Assembly (NCBI RefSeq): GCF_001424265.1
Contig: NZ_LMOV01000012.1
Span: 94,168-158,167, forward strand
Direction: 5' to 3'
Length of the DNA stretch: 64,000 bases
Origin: Acidovorax sp. Leaf160
GTDB taxonomy: Bacteria > Pseudomonadota > Gammaproteobacteria > Burkholderiales > Burkholderiaceae_C
Shown: positions 27,326 to 37,239 of the stretch, in pieces
How positions within the stretch are numbered: position 1 is the first letter of the stretch
Layout of the letters: each line of letters starts with the position of its first letter
Translations under genes and position numbers: made by a program
The notes under the pieces: model-generated
Seen by the model: the letters and a program-made list of their open reading frames with translations, nothing else
Told to the model about the DNA's origin: nothing
Databases searched by the model: none

Positions 27326-27910
27326 TCACTTCACCACCGTGGCGGACGTGATGGTGACAGGTGTCACGGGCACGTTCTGGTGCGGGCCCTTGTTGCCGGT
27401 GGTGACCGCCTTGATCTTGTCGACCACGTCGGTGCCCGAGACGACCTTGCCGAACACGGCATAGCCGTTGCCTTCGCCATTGGCGTTCAGCATGGCGTTG
27501 TCCTTCACGTTGATGAAGAACTGCGCCGTCGCCGAGTCGGGATTGTTCGTGCGCGCCATGGCGATGGTGTACTTGTCGTTCTTCAGGCCGTTGTTGGCCT
27601 CGAGCGCGATCGGCGGCTTGGTGGGCTTTTGCTGCAGGTCGGGCGTGAAGCCGCCGCCCTGGATCATGAAGCCGTCGATGACCCGGTGGAACACCGTGCC
27701 GTCGTAGTGCTTGTCGTTCACGTAGGCCAGGAAGTTCGCGACCGTCTTGGGCGCCTTGGCGGGGTCCAGCTGCACGACGATGTCGCCCATCGACGTGGCG
27801 ATCTTGACGCGCGGGGCCGCCGCGCCCTGGGCGTGGACGGGCGCTACGAAAACCATAGCGGAAAGCGCAGCACCGGCGAGCGCCAGTACGGTATTTCTTC
27901 TGGAAATCAT
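27326..27910 (-). CDS. ppiA: Periplasmic cyclophilin-type peptidyl-prolyl isomerase
   Basis: This 194-residue cyclophilin carries a Sec signal peptide (residues 1-28, cleavage after VHA). Motifs [33 protein letters not shown] and AVFGKVVSG are intact, so it should isomerise prolines in periplasmic proteins. The start overlaps the preceding stop (ATGA), which couples it to the L,D-transpeptidase gene. The hydrophobic core of its signal peptide ([17 protein letters not shown]) coincides exactly with a copy of the dispersed 41-nt element. Confidence 0.93.
   Translation of the reverse strand: MISRRNTVLALAGAALSAMVFVAPVHAQGAAAPRVKIATSMGDIVVQLDPAKAPKTVANFLAYVNDKHYDGTVFHRVIDGFMIQGGGFTPDLQQKPTKPPIALEANNGLKNDKYTIAMARTNNPDSATAQFFINVKDNAMLNANGEGNGYAVFGKVVSGTDVVDKIKAVTTGNKGPHQNVPVTPVTITSATVVK
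27843..27883 (-). repeat. Dispersed 41-nt element, copy 5, in the ppiA signal peptide
   Basis: On the minus strand: GCGC-N20-GCTAT-N7-GTAGC (one mismatch in the last box), preceded by CTG as in other copies. It encodes the hydrophobic core of the signal peptide. Several codons here (GCT, CTT, GTT, GTA) are uncommon in neighbouring genes. Chance resemblance cannot be excluded. Confidence 0.6.
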
Positions 27911-29244
27911 CCAATCACTCCTTCGAAAAAGATCTGCCATTGGTTGCCCTGGCGCATCCAGTACTGGCGTTTGACCGGGCCGGTGCGGGCGCCGGCAGCG
28001 ACCTCGCCGAACGTGACGACCATGGTGTCGGCCGTATCCGTCCAGCGCAGGTACGACTTGTCCTTGAGCTGCAGTTCGCGCCCGCGCAGCGCGCGTGCCT
28101 CGGCTTCCAGGCCCCGGCTCCATTCGGAGAGCGGCATCTTGCCGTAGCTCTCGAAGCCCGGCGCGTAGAAGGCCAATAGCCGCTGCATGTCGCCGCGCGA
28201 CTTGGCCGTGCGCCAGGCGTCCAGCACGGCCTCGAACTTCTGCCGCTCGGGCTGCAGGCTCTGCGGCTGCACCCACTGCAGCTGGCGGGCGATCACCACC
28301 GGCGTGGTGCGCGGCTCCACCGTGCGCAGGATGCGCTCGAGGTCGGGGTTGGCCAGGGCCAGGCAGCCGTCGGTGGCGAGCGGCGCGCGCGAGAACTGGT
28401 CGGGCGGCGTGCCGTGCAGCCAGATGCCGCTGCCCGTCTTGCCCCGGCTGAGGTCCAGTGGGCTGGGATAGTTGATGGGCAGCGCCCCGGCGCCGTAGAA
28501 GTCGGACAGCTTGGCCGCGTCGAGCCGGCTGGTGATGTAGTAGATGCCCAGCGGCGTGCGCTGGTCGCCCTCCAGGGCCTTCTCGATGCCCAGCTTGCCG
28601 ACGGAGGCGTAGTAGTCGGCGATCAGCTCCATCCCTTTGCCGGTGTTCTCGAACAGATAGAGGCGCGAGCGAGACGCATCCACGGCGATGGCGTGGCGCG
28701 TGCGCGGCGCGATTTCCAGGAACTGCGCCGGAATGCTGCCGGCCGGTGGACGGGCGCGGAGCGCGTCGGTCCGCTGGCGCGATTCGGCGCGCAGCTCGCC
28801 CAGCACGTCGCCTGCGGCCCGGGGCGGGGCGGCGTCACCGGCCGCAGGCACGGACGCAGGCACGTCGCCCATCTGCCGCAAGGGGCGCACGCGCGCAGCC
28901 AGCAGATCGCCCAGGGCCAGCTGCGCCAGCTGGAAGTTGGGGTAGTCGCGGGCCAGCGACTCGGCCTTGGCCAGCGCCTCGCGCGTGCGGCCTTCGCCGG
29001 TCAGGCGGTAGACCTCGACGAGCCGGGTCTCGGCCAGGCCGTCGCTCAGAGTGGCCGGGGGCGGTGTGGCGCGCGCCGTCTTGCCGGGCTTGGCCTGACC
29101 GACGTGGCGGAGCTTTTCGCCTTGCGCGTGGCTGGGGGCCGACATGGCGGCCAGCGTCAGCAGCAGGCCCGCGGCGGCAGGCCAGCGCAGAGCTGTGCAA
29201 GCAGCGGGCGCGCCGGAACGCTGCATCGCTCTAGCGGCAGGCAT
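27907..29244 (-). CDS. L,D-transpeptidase (YkuD/YafK-type) with NTF2-like C-terminal domain
   Basis: This 445-residue exported protein has a signal peptide (cleavage near SHAQ), a helical N-terminal region (residues 45-130), a YkuD catalytic domain (about 165-310), and a C-terminal NTF2-like domain (about 325-445). The catalytic motif is HGTPPDQF followed by ATDGCLAL, with the nucleophile Cys near residue 290. The usual SHGC is TDGC here, as in the YafK/YnhG branch. It may cross-link or anchor peptidoglycan. ATG 29226 and 29298 are alternative starts. It is coupled to ppiA by a 4-nt overlap and 60 nt after the TPR gene. Confidence 0.88.
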   Translation of the reverse strand: MPAARAMQRSGAPAACTALRWPAAAGLLLTLAAMSAPSHAQGEKLRHVGQAKPGKTARATPPPATLSDGLAETRLVEVYRLTGEGRTREALAKAESLARDYPNFQLAQLALGDLLAARVRPLRQMGDVPASVPAAGDAAPPRAAGDVLGELRAESRQRTDALRARPPAGSIPAQFLEIAPRTRHAIAVDASRSRLYLFENTGKGMELIADYYASVGKLGIEKALEGDQRTPLGIYYITSRLDAAKLSDFYGAGALPINYPSPLDLSRGKTGSGIWLHGTPPDQFSRAPLATDGCLALANPDLERILRTVEPRTTPVVIARQLQWVQPQSLQPERQKFEAVLDAWRTAKSRGDMQRLLAFYAPGFESYGKMPLSEWSRGLEAEARALRGRELQLKDKSYLRWTDTADTMVVTFGEVAAGARTGPVKRQYWMRQGNQWQIFFEGVIG

Positions 29245-29304
29245 GAAAGAAGCGACCCAGGCAGGAAGAGGGCGCCATCGCCCAAGATACCGCAGCAAGC
29301 GGAA

Positions 29305-30462
29305 TCAACCGCCGGTGGATTCGCGCACGATGACCCAGCGGCCACCGTGGTTGACCAGATCCAGCGTCTTGCGGCTGTTGACGTTGTAGCTGCCCGAGCT
29401 GTAGCCCTGGCGGAACTTGGCCTGGGCCTTGTTGCCGTTGACGGTCACCCGCAGATCGTTGACCGAGACGTTGATCTTGGCGCGGCCGACGATGCGGTCG
29501 CGGCGCTCTTTTTCCCAGGCCGCGCGCGACTGCTTGCCGGGCGCGTAGCTGCTGTCATAGGCGCCCAGGTAGCCGGCCATGTCCTGGCTTTCCCAGGCGG
29601 CGGCCCAGGCGTTGACGGCGCGCACGACGTCCTTTTCTGCGGCGTTGGCATTGGCCGCAGGGGCTGCGGCAGCTGCAGGGGCCGGGGCGGAGGCAGGTGC
29701 CGGTGCGGGCGCCGGCGCCGGAGATGGCGCAGGAGCGGGAGCCGGTGTCGGAGCAGGGGCAGGCGCGGGCGTCGGGGCCGGGGCAGGCGCCGGTGCCTTG
29801 GGCGCTGGTGCCGGAGCCGCCGCGACAGCAGGTGCAGGTGCCGGGGTGGCGACTGGCGCAGGGGCGGGCGCTGCAGCCGTCACCGGTCGGGTCGCGGTGG
29901 CGGCCGAGCGCGTGCCGCCAGCGGAAGCCGTCTTGCCGTCGGCCGAGAACAGGTCACGGATCAGTGCCAGCTTGGGCCGCACCGAGTTGGCGTTGCTGCC
30001 GTCGAGCTGCAGCGCCTTGTTGTAGGCCTGGCTGGCGAGCTTGGCGTAGATGTCGCCCAGGTTCTCGTGCGCGGTGGAATAGCTGGGGTTGGTGCGAATC
30101 GCCATTTCCAGGGCGGTGCGGGCCTTGTCCAGCTGATTCTGGCTGGCGTAGAGCACGGCCAGGTTGTTGTAGGGCTCGGGCAGCTCCGGATAGTCTTCCG
30201 TCAGCCGCGTGAAGGTGGTCACCGCCTCGGCCTGCTTGCCGGAGTCGGCCTGCGCCACGCCGCGCAGGAAGCGCAGCTGCGGGTCGCGCGGGTTGGCCGA
30301 CAGGCGCTGGTCGGCCTTGGCCAGGGCGTCGGCAGGCTTGCCCGCACGCAGCAGTTGCGTGATGTCGGCGTAGTCGTCTGCATGAGCGAGCGGCGCACCC
30401 AGCGCGGCCGACAGCGCGATCAAGCGCAGGAGGTGGGGGAGGGTGCGAAGGACAGGCTTCAT
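29305..30462 (-). CDS. Periplasmic TPR protein with Ala-Pro linker and NTF2-like domain
   Basis: This 385-residue protein has a signal peptide (cleavage near AHAD, residue 29), three to four TPR repeats (residues 30-160, with PYNNLAVLYASQNQLDKARTAL-type helices), a long Ala/Pro linker (about 185-275) and a C-terminal NTF2-like domain (about 280-385). The last domain resembles that at the end of the next gene product, an L,D-transpeptidase. A role as an adaptor in peptidoglycan assembly is inferred from this pairing. The gene is divergent from cysS and is the first of the envelope cluster on the minus strand. Confidence 0.85.
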   Translation of the reverse strand: MKPVLRTLPHLLRLIALSAALGAPLAHADDYADITQLLRAGKPADALAKADQRLSANPRDPQLRFLRGVAQADSGKQAEAVTTFTRLTEDYPELPEPYNNLAVLYASQNQLDKARTALEMAIRTNPSYSTAHENLGDIYAKLASQAYNKALQLDGSNANSVRPKLALIRDLFSADGKTASAGGTRSAATATRPVTAAAPAPAPVATPAPAPAVAAAPAPAPKAPAPAPAPTPAPAPAPTPAPAPAPSPAPAPAPAPASAPAPAAAAAPAANANAAEKDVVRAVNAWAAAWESQDMAGYLGAYDSSYAPGKQSRAAWEKERRDRIVGRAKINVSVNDLRVTVNGNKAQAKFRQGYSSGSYNVNSRKTLDLVNHGGRWVIVRESTGG

Positions 30463-30677
30463 GGGCGTGGCAAGGGAGTTGGAGCGGTGTCAAGCCGTAA
30501 CGAGGCTTATACTGCGGCGGATTGTAGCTGAGGGGTTTGTCATGCCGGTGCGCTGTTGCCGCTCCTGATCGACGTGGCGCACGCCGTGCCGCCGCCACCT
30601 TTCAACAGGCCCGAAACCCCCTCCGCGCGAGCCTTTCGCTGTCGCCGGCTGCATCCCCCACACCTCACCGATATCCC

Positions 30678-32057
30678 ATGAGTTTGCGTATCTACAACAC
30701 GCTGTCGCGTGCGTTGGAAGACTTTGCCCCGCTGGAACCCGGTCATGTCCGCATGTATGTCTGCGGCATGACCATCTATGACCTGTGCCACATCGGCCAC
30801 GCCCGCATGATGATGGCGTTCGACGTGGTGCAGCGCTGGCTGAAAAGCAGCGGCTACCGCGTCACCTACGTGCGCAACATCACCGACATCGACGACAAGA
30901 TCATCCGCCGCGCCGTGGAGCGCGGCATCACCATCCGCCAGCTGACCGACGAGATGATCGCGGCCATGCACCAGGACATCGGCGCGCTGGGCATCGAGTC
31001 GCCATCGGTCGAGCCGCGCGCCACGGAATACGTGCCGCAGATGCTGTCGCTCATCGGCGCTCTGCAGGACAAGGGCCTGGCCTATCGGGGCAGCACCGGG
31101 GACATGAACTATGCGGTGCGCAAGTTCCCCGGCTACGGCAAGCTGTCGGGCAAGTCGCTGGACGAATTGCGCGCCGGCGAGCGCGTGGCCGTGCTGGAAG
31201 GCAAGGACGACCCGCTCGATTTCGTGCTGTGGAAGTCCGCCAAGCCCGAGGAACCGCCCGAGGCGAAGTGGGACAGCCCCTTCGGCGCCGGCCGCCCCGG
31301 CTGGCACATCGAGTGCTCGGCGATGAGTTGCGCCACGCTGGGCGAGAGCTTCGACATCCACGGCGGCGGGGCCGACCTGCAGTTCCCGCACCACGAGAAC
31401 GAGATCGCCCAGAGCGAAGGTGCCACCGGCCAGCCGCTGGCGAAGTTCTGGGTGCACAACGGCTTCGTGCGCGTGGACAACGAGAAGATGAGCAAGTCGC
31501 TCGGCAACTTCTTCACCATCCGCGACGTGCTGGCCCGGTACGACGCGGAGACCGTGCGCTTTTTCATCGTGCGCGCGCATTACCGCAGCGCGCTGAACTA
31601 CAGCGACGCACATCTGGACGATGCCCGCGGCGCGCTCAAGCGGCTCTATACCGCCTTGAGCCAGGTGGCCGCTGCCGACGGGGCGGACATCGATTGGTCC
31701 AACCCTTTCGCTGCGCGCTTCAAGGCCGCCATGGACGAGGACTTCGGCACGCCTGAAGCCGTGGCCGTGCTGTTCGACCTGGCCGGCGAAGTCAACCGCA
31801 GCCGGTCGCCCGAAGCAGCGGGTCTGCTGAAGGCGCTGGGCGGCTGCCTGGGACTGCTGCAGGGCGACCCGCAAGGGTTCCTGAAGGCGGGAGCCGGCCT
31901 GCAGAGTGCCGACATCGAGGCCCGTATCGCGGCCCGCGCTGCCGCCAAGGCTGCGCGCGACTTCGCGGAGGCGGACCGCATCCGCAACGCGCTGCTGGCC
32001 GAAGGCATCGTGCTGAAGGACTCCGCCGCGGGCACGACCTGGGAGGCCGCGCAGTGA
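30678..32057 (+). CDS. cysS: Cysteinyl-tRNA synthetase
   Basis: This 459-residue class I synthetase charges tRNA-Cys. The HIGH motif lies in [12 protein letters not shown] near residue 35, and KMSKS in [12 protein letters not shown] near residue 272. Zinc ligands include the Cys in YVCGMT and Cys/His in ECSAMS and HHENE. Length and content are normal for the family. The gene is divergent from the TPR gene and is followed directly by the dispersed repeat. Confidence 0.98.
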   Translation: MSLRIYNTLSRALEDFAPLEPGHVRMYVCGMTIYDLCHIGHARMMMAFDVVQRWLKSSGYRVTYVRNITDIDDKIIRRAVERGITIRQLTDEMIAAMHQDIGALGIESPSVEPRATEYVPQMLSLIGALQDKGLAYRGSTGDMNYAVRKFPGYGKLSGKSLDELRAGERVAVLEGKDDPLDFVLWKSAKPEEPPEAKWDSPFGAGRPGWHIECSAMSCATLGESFDIHGGGADLQFPHHENEIAQSEGATGQPLAKFWVHNGFVRVDNEKMSKSLGNFFTIRDVLARYDAETVRFFIVRAHYRSALNYSDAHLDDARGALKRLYTALSQVAAADGADIDWSNPFAARFKAAMDEDFGTPEAVAVLFDLAGEVNRSRSPEAAGLLKALGGCLGLLQGDPQGFLKAGAGLQSADIEARIAARAAAKAARDFAEADRIRNALLAEGIVLKDSAAGTTWEAAQ

Positions 32058-32083
32058 GGTTTTTCGTGTCAAAACAGCCTCTG

Positions 32084-32124
32084 GCGCAGGTGGAATAAGC
32101 GGTGGCTGCTATCAAAAAAATAGC
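32084..32124 (+). repeat. Dispersed 41-nt element, copy 6, at the start of the glycosylase gene
   Basis: The core is complete, with the extended left flank AAACAGCCTCTG from 32071. It fills the gap between cysS and the 3-methyladenine glycosylase gene; the GTG start of the latter (32102) and its first seven codons are within it. Confidence 0.85.
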
Positions 32125-32773
32125 GGACTATCCGCTGACCCAACCGCCGGGCGTGCCGGTGCCCGCTTACTGGGCGGAAGCCTGCAGGCACCTGATGAAG
32201 AAGGATCGGGTGATGAAGCGCCTGATTCCGCAACTTGGCGACGTGGCGCTCACCCAGCGGGGCGACGCCTTCACCACCCTGGCGCGCAGCATCGTCGGCC
32301 AGCAGGTGTCGGTCGCCTCGGCCCAGAAGGTGTGGGATGCCTTCGCTGCGCTGCCGCCCAGCATGACGCCCGCCAACGTGCTCAAGCTCAAGATCGACGA
32401 CATGCGCGCGGCCGGCCTGTCCGCCCGCAAGGTCGACTATCTGGTCGACCTGGCCGTGCACTTCGACACCGGCCGCCTGCATGTGAAGGACTGGGACGCG
32501 ATGGACGACGACGCCATCACCCGCGAGCTGGTTGCCATCCGCGGCATCAGCCGCTGGACGGCCGACATGTTCCTCATCTTCCACCTGGCGCGGCCCAACG
32601 TGATGCCGCTGGACGACGCCAGCCTGATCAGCGGCATCAGCCAGCACTACTTCTCGGGCGACCCGGTCAGCCGCAGCGATGCGCGGGAAGTGGCCGACGC
32701 CTGGAAGCCCTGGTGCAGCGTGGCGAGTTGGTATATTTGGCGATCTCTCGCCCCCTTGCCGGTGGACTACTGA
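32102..32773 (+). CDS. DNA-3-methyladenine glycosylase II (AlkA-like)
   Basis: This 223-residue base-excision repair enzyme belongs to the HhH-GPD superfamily. Visible features: TLARSIVGQQVSVASAQKVW in the N-terminal helices, the helix-hairpin-helix region IRGISRWTADMFLIF, and the catalytic aspartate in VMPLDDASL near residue 180. It excises alkylated purines. The GTG start and first residues (VAAIKKIA) come from the dispersed repeat, so the N-terminus may be longer or shorter than in relatives; the nearest in-frame ATG (MKKDRVM) is at residue 32. Confidence 0.88.
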   Translation: MAAIKKIADYPLTQPPGVPVPAYWAEACRHLMKKDRVMKRLIPQLGDVALTQRGDAFTTLARSIVGQQVSVASAQKVWDAFAALPPSMTPANVLKLKIDDMRAAGLSARKVDYLVDLAVHFDTGRLHVKDWDAMDDDAITRELVAIRGISRWTADMFLIFHLARPNVMPLDDASLISGISQHYFSGDPVSRSDAREVADAWKPWCSVASWYIWRSLAPLPVDY

Positions 32774-32866
32774 ATTTGTATTCCGGCGCGCCTTTGCAGC
32801 GCGCTCGGCGCCCCTGGCGCGCACCGCAGACCGACACTGGGCACACACCGCCCAAGGAGAAACCAA

Positions 32867-33844
32867 TTGGCGAAAAAGACATTTCTGGACTTCGAACAGC
32901 CCATCGGCGAACTCGAGTCCAAGATCGAAGAACTGCGTTATGTCCAGACCGAAAGCGCGGTCGACATCTCGGAAGAGATCGACCAGCTGAGCAAGAAGAG
33001 CCAGCAGCTCACCAAGGACATCTACGGTGACCTGACGCCCTGGCAGATCACCAAGATCGCGCGCCATCCGGAGCGTCCCTACACCATGGACTACCTGCGC
33101 GAGATCTTCACCGACTTCGTCGAGATGCACGGCGACCGCCATTTCGCGGACGACCTGTCGATCATCGGCGGCCTGGCGCGCTTCAACGGCCATGCCTGCA
33201 TGGTCATCGGCCAGCAAAAGGGCCGCGACACCAAGGAGCGGGCCGCCCGCAACTTCGGCATGAGCCGCCCCGAGGGCTACCGCAAGGCCCTGCGCCTGAT
33301 GAAGACCGCGGAAAAATTCAAGCTGCCGGTGTTCACTTTCGTGGATACACCCGGCGCCTATCCCGGCATCGACGCCGAGGAGCGGGGCCAGTCCGAAGCC
33401 ATCGGCCGCAACATCTTCGAGATGGCTCAGCTGGAGGTGCCGATCATCACCACGGTGATCGGCGAGGGCGGCTCCGGCGGCGCGCTGGCGATCAGCGTGG
33501 CCGACCAGGTCATCATGCTGCAGTACTCCATCTATTCGGTGATCAGCCCGGAAGGCTGCGCCTCCATCCTCTGGAAGACCGGCGACAAGGCGCAGGATGC
33601 GGCCGACGCCATGGGCATCACCGCGCACCGGCTGAAGGCGCTGGGTCTGGTGGACAAGATCGTGAGCGAGCCCGTCGGCGGCGCGCACCGCGACGTCAAA
33701 CAGATGGCCGCTTTCCTCAAGCGCGCGCTGGGCGAAGCCTTCCGCCAGCTGGCGGACCTGAAGCCCAAGGAACTGCTCGACCGCCGCTACGAGCGCCTGC
33801 AGAGCTATGGCCGCTTCACCGACACCAAGGCGGAAAGCCGCTGA
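32867..33844 (+). CDS. accA: Acetyl-CoA carboxylase carboxyltransferase subunit alpha
   Basis: This 325-residue subunit transfers the carboxyl group from biotin-BCCP to acetyl-CoA in fatty acid synthesis, together with AccD. Family motifs are complete: [58 protein letters not shown], and [12 protein letters not shown]. The start is TTG, supported by AAGGAG 8 nt upstream. A terminator follows at 33876. Confidence 0.97.
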   Translation: MAKKTFLDFEQPIGELESKIEELRYVQTESAVDISEEIDQLSKKSQQLTKDIYGDLTPWQITKIARHPERPYTMDYLREIFTDFVEMHGDRHFADDLSIIGGLARFNGHACMVIGQQKGRDTKERAARNFGMSRPEGYRKALRLMKTAEKFKLPVFTFVDTPGAYPGIDAEERGQSEAIGRNIFEMAQLEVPIITTVIGEGGSGGALAISVADQVIMLQYSIYSVISPEGCASILWKTGDKAQDAADAMGITAHRLKALGLVDKIVSEPVGGAHRDVKQMAAFLKRALGEAFRQLADLKPKELLDRRYERLQSYGRFTDTKAESR

Positions 33845-33875
33845 GGCGTACGGCGTGCGCCGGCCTACTGCCATG

Positions 33876-33897
33876 CGGCCCTGCGGGGCCGTTTTTC
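33876..33897 (+). terminator. Terminator after accA
   Basis: Stem CGGCCC/GGGCCG with loop TGCG, followed by TTTTT, about 32 nt after the stop codon. Confidence 0.8.
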
Positions 33898-33937
33898 TTG
33901 GGCGCCGCCAGGGCAGGGCCGCACCCCGCACCCTGCC

Positions 33938-34888
33938 ATGACCCAGGCGTTCGACGCGGCCCTGCGCGCCTTCACACCCCGGCTGCCCCTGGGTGTGGGC
34001 TTCAGTGGCGGCGCCGATTCCACGGCCCTGCTGCTGGCCTGCCATGCGCGCTGGCCCGGGCAGGTGGTCGCGCTGCATGTGAACCACGGCCTGCAGGCTG
34101 CGGCCGATGGGTTCGAAGCGCACTGCCGCGCGCTGTGCGAACGGCTGCAGATCCCGCTGCGCACCGGCCATGTCGATGCCCGGCCGCAGCCCGGGCAGAG
34201 CCCCGAGGACGCTGCCCGCCGCGCGCGTTATGCCTCCCTGGGCGCTCTGGCGCTGGCTGATGGCGCGACGCCGGCGATCAAAGACATAGCCATCGCCCAG
34301 CATGGGGACGACCAGGCCGAAACGCTGCTGCTGGCGCTGTCGCGCGGGGCCGGCGCGCCCGGGCTGGCCGCCATGCCGGCGCAGTGGGAGCGGGCCGGCA
34401 TTCAGTGGTACCGCCCGCTGTTGGGCGTGGCCGGGCAAGACGTGCGCCGCTGGCTGCAGGACCAGGGCGTCCCTTGGATCGAAGACCCGACCAACACCGA
34501 CGAGCGCTACACCCGCAACCGCATTCGCCGGCAACTGCTGCCTGCGCTCGATGCGGTGTTTCCGCAGTTCCGCGACACCTTTGCGCGCTCTGCCGCCCAC
34601 GCGGCGCAGGCCAGCCTGCTGCTGCAGGAAATGGCCCAGGGCGACCTGGCCGCGAGCGGCGACCCGCCACGCATCGCCGCCCTGCGTGCCCTCAGCCCGC
34701 CGCGCCAGGCCAACCTGCTGCGCCACTGGCTCCGCCAGGCCCATAGCGTGGTGCCGTCCGCAGCCCAGCTGGCGGAGTTGCAGGCGCAACTGGCTGATTG
34801 CGCCACGCGCGGACACCGCATACGCATTCGCGTGGGCGCAGGCTTCGTCGTGCGCGAAGGCGAAATGCTCGGTTGGTACAATTCCTAG
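33938..34888 (+). CDS. tilS: tRNA(Ile)-lysidine synthase
   Basis: This 316-residue PP-loop ATPase makes lysidine at C34 of tRNA-Ile(CAU). The P-loop motif GFSGGADSTALLL is at residues 20-32, and HGDDQAETLLL near 120 is the second conserved motif. The C-terminal domains of E. coli TilS (432 aa) are largely missing, as in short forms of the family. Residues 104-117 (from ALALADGATPAIKD to IA) are encoded by a probable copy of the dispersed repeat just before the HGDDQAET motif, so this loop is longer than usual. Confidence 0.93.
   Translation: MTQAFDAALRAFTPRLPLGVGFSGGADSTALLLACHARWPGQVVALHVNHGLQAAADGFEAHCRALCERLQIPLRTGHVDARPQPGQSPEDAARRARYASLGALALADGATPAIKDIAIAQHGDDQAETLLLALSRGAGAPGLAAMPAQWERAGIQWYRPLLGVAGQDVRRWLQDQGVPWIEDPTNTDERYTRNRIRRQLLPALDAVFPQFRDTFARSAAHAAQASLLLQEMAQGDLAASGDPPRIAALRALSPPRQANLLRHWLRQAHSVVPSAAQLAELQAQLADCATRGHRIRIRVGAGFVVREGEMLGWYNS
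34250..34290 (+). repeat. Dispersed 41-nt element, copy 7, inside tilS
   Basis: CTCTG-GCGC-N20-GCGAT-N7-ATAGC: one mismatch in the left GCTAT box, with exact spacing and the typical left flank. It is in frame in tilS and encodes a surface-loop segment before HGDDQAET. Confidence 0.65.
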
Positions 34889-34988
34889 GTTTTGGTATCA
34901 ACTTCTGCACGAACCGGCGGCGCGCCAAAACACCTTTTCCTCCTCCTCTGCGCCCTGTCAGTCATCGGTTCGTCGTTCCACATATCCA

Positions 34989-36257
34989 ATGGCACTGATC
35001 GTTCATAAATACGGCGGCACGTCGATGGGCTCCACGGAGCGCATTCGCAACGTCGCCAAGCGCGTGGCCAAATGGGCGCGGGCCGGCCACCAGATGGTGG
35101 TGGTGCCCAGCGCCATGAGTGGCGAAACCAATCGCCTGCTGGGGCTGGCCAAGGACTTGGCTCCGTCGCGTGCCACGTCGGCCTACCACCGTGAACTCGA
35201 CATGCTGGCCGCCACCGGCGAGCAGGCGTCGTCCGCGCTGCTCGCCATCGCGCTGCAGTCCGAGGGCATGGAGTCGGTGAGCTACGCCGGCTGGCAGGTG
35301 CCCATCCGCACGAACAGCGCCTACACCAAGGCCCGCATCGAGTCGATCGACGACCAGCGCGTGCGCGCCGATCTGGCGGCCGGCAAGGTCGTCATCGTCA
35401 CCGGCTTCCAGGGCATCGACGAGCATGGCCACATCACCACGCTCGGCCGGGGCGGCTCCGACACTTCGGCCGTGGCCGTCGCCGCCGCCATGAAGGCGGC
35501 CGAATGCCTGATCTACACCGACGTGGACGGCGTCTACACCACCGACCCGCGCGTGGTACAGGAAGCCCGTCGCCTCGCGACCGTGAGCTTCGAGGAAATG
35601 CTGGAGATGGCCAGCCTCGGCAGCAAGGTGCTGCAGATCCGCTCGGTCGAATTCGCGGGCAAGTACAAAGTGCCCCTGCGCGTGCTTTCGAGCTTTACGC
35701 CCTGGGACATCGACATCGACGAAGAAGCCCGCTCCGGCACGCTGATCACTTTTGAGGAAGACGAAAAAATGGAACAAGCCGTCGTATCCGGCATCGCTTT
35801 CAACCGCGACGAGGCCAAGGTCTCCGTGCTCGGCGTGCCCGACACGCCCGGCATCGCCTACCAGATCCTGGGCGCGGTGGCCGACGCCAACATCGAAGTG
35901 GACGTCATCATCCAGAACCTGAGCCGCGACGGCAAGACCGACTTCAGCTTCACGGTGAACCGCGGCGACTACGCCCGCACCATCGACCTGCTGAAGGAAA
36001 AGGTCGTCCCGCAACTGGGCGCGCAGGAAGTCGTGGGCGACGCCAAGATCTGCAAGGTGAGCATCGTCGGCATCGGCATGCGCAGCCACGTGGGCGTGGC
36101 GGCGAAGATGTTCCGTGTCCTGAGCGAAGAGGGCATCAACATCCAGATGATTTCCACCTCGGAAATCAAGACCTCGGTCGTCATCGACGAAAAGTACGTC
36201 GAGCTGGCCGTGCGCACCCTGCACAAGGCATTCGATCTCGACCAACCCACCGCCTGA
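34989..36257 (+). CDS. lysC: Aspartate kinase
   Basis: This 422-residue enzyme phosphorylates aspartate, the first step of the Lys/Thr/Met pathway. The kinase domain has [11 protein letters not shown] at the N-terminus, TGFQGID, and [11 protein letters not shown] near residue 160. Two ACT domains follow (about 265-420), with [17 protein letters not shown] and [19 protein letters not shown], so feedback inhibition by Lys and/or Thr is expected. There is an internal ATG with upstream GAAGACG near residue 260, as in genes that also make a beta subunit, but this is speculative. Confidence 0.97.
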   Translation: MALIVHKYGGTSMGSTERIRNVAKRVAKWARAGHQMVVVPSAMSGETNRLLGLAKDLAPSRATSAYHRELDMLAATGEQASSALLAIALQSEGMESVSYAGWQVPIRTNSAYTKARIESIDDQRVRADLAAGKVVIVTGFQGIDEHGHITTLGRGGSDTSAVAVAAAMKAAECLIYTDVDGVYTTDPRVVQEARRLATVSFEEMLEMASLGSKVLQIRSVEFAGKYKVPLRVLSSFTPWDIDIDEEARSGTLITFEEDEKMEQAVVSGIAFNRDEAKVSVLGVPDTPGIAYQILGAVADANIEVDVIIQNLSRDGKTDFSFTVNRGDYARTIDLLKEKVVPQLGAQEVVGDAKICKVSIVGIGMRSHVGVAAKMFRVLSEEGINIQMISTSEIKTSVVIDEKYVELAVRTLHKAFDLDQPTA

Positions 36258-36298
36258 TCGGCCGAGAGCCTCTGAAACTGAGGCATAATAGCGGGATT

Positions 36299-36391
36299 GG
36301 AAACGTGACCGAGTGGCCGAAGGTGCTCCCCTGCTAAGGGAGTATGGGGTGTAGAGCCTCATCGAGGGTTCGAATCCCTCCGTTTCCGCCA
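36299..36391 (+). tRNA. tRNA-Ser (GCT)
   Basis: A 93-nt class II tRNA. The acceptor GGAAACG pairs with CGTTTCC, the anticodon loop CTGCTAA gives GCT (Ser AGC/AGU), a long variable arm follows, and the T-arm has GGTTCGAATCC. CCA is encoded. A CATAAT box at 36284 may be its -10. Confidence 0.97.
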
Positions 36392-36396
36392 GGACC

Positions 36397-36434
36397 AAAA
36401 GCCCTAAGCAGTTGATCTGCTTGGGGCTTTTTCC
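36397..36434 (+). terminator. Terminator after tRNA-Ser
   Basis: A 12-bp stem formed by AAAGCCCTAAGCAG and CTGCTTGGGGCTTT (one bulge), followed by a T run. Confidence 0.85.
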
Positions 36435-36546
36435 TTTTGCGCTCTCTGTTTTCCGCTGCGAGAATCGCCCGCCGTTTCAGGGTCACAGGGTCCCGAATGG
36501 AAGATGCCGTCCCCAGGCTGCGGGTCGCCCCGCAGCAGCCTCGGTC

Positions 36547-37044
36547 TCAGCGCTTGGCTTGCTGTGTCAGCCCGTCAGCATGCTCCTTGTGCGCCTTCAG
36601 CGTGGGCAGGGTCTTGGCGGCGAAGGCCTTCAGGTCCGCATCATCTGCGCTCTTGCTGGCTTTCTCGAACAGCGAGATGTCCGTCTTGTGGTCGGCCTGG
36701 CCCACCTGCTTGACGAACTGTTTGTCGAAGTCCTTGGCGCTCCCGATTTTTTCGAGCTTGCGGGTTTTGTCGGCGGGCAGAGCGGGGGGAAGTGTGGCTC
36801 CCTTGCTGGTGGCAAGCGCCTTCAGTTCCTCGTTGGCGGCGGTGTGGTCATTGACCAGCATGTCGCCATAGGACTTCACGCCCTCCGACATTCCCTTGGT
36901 CTTGGCAAGCTTGCCTGCTTCCACTTCGTACATTCCGCCCGCTGCTGCCTTGGTGATGAATTCCTGGTCCTTCTTGGACACGTCGGCGTGGGCCAGGGTG
37001 GCCAAGCCCATCATGGCTGCGGTAAGGATGTGGATTGGTTTCAT
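36547..37044 (-). CDS. DUF4142 family exported protein
   Basis: This 165-residue protein has a signal peptide (cleavage near LAHAD) and a four-helix DUF4142 domain: KDQEFITKAAAGGMYEVEAGKLA, an SYGDMLVNDHTAANEELKALA helix with the conserved DH, and TLPTLKAHKEHADGL at the end. DUF4142 is ferritin-like in fold; function is unknown. The start at 37044 has AAGGAG 6-8 nt upstream. The gene lies between tRNA-Ser and small hypotheticals. Confidence 0.9.
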   Translation of the reverse strand: MKPIHILTAAMMGLATLAHADVSKKDQEFITKAAAGGMYEVEAGKLAKTKGMSEGVKSYGDMLVNDHTAANEELKALATSKGATLPPALPADKTRKLEKIGSAKDFDKQFVKQVGQADHKTDISLFEKASKSADDADLKAFAAKTLPTLKAHKEHADGLTQQAKR

Positions 37045-37239
37045 GGGAATCTCCTTGGAAAAGAACCCAGCCTCCGGGGCGGTGGCCGCGCAGGGCGTGG
37101 GTGTCCATGCGAGCCGCGTGAAGGGCCAGTCCTACGCGGCAGAGGGCCTTATCGCCGAATCGTGCGATCTGTCCGGCTTACGATGGGACACGCCGAATCA
37201 GGCGCACACTGAAGGCCAACCCTGCTGAGAACGAAATCC

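Noticed and set aside
29650-29900. Repeat-rich DNA in the TPR gene considered as a separate repeat locus.
   Set aside because: It is the coding sequence of the Ala-Pro linker and is explained by protein composition.
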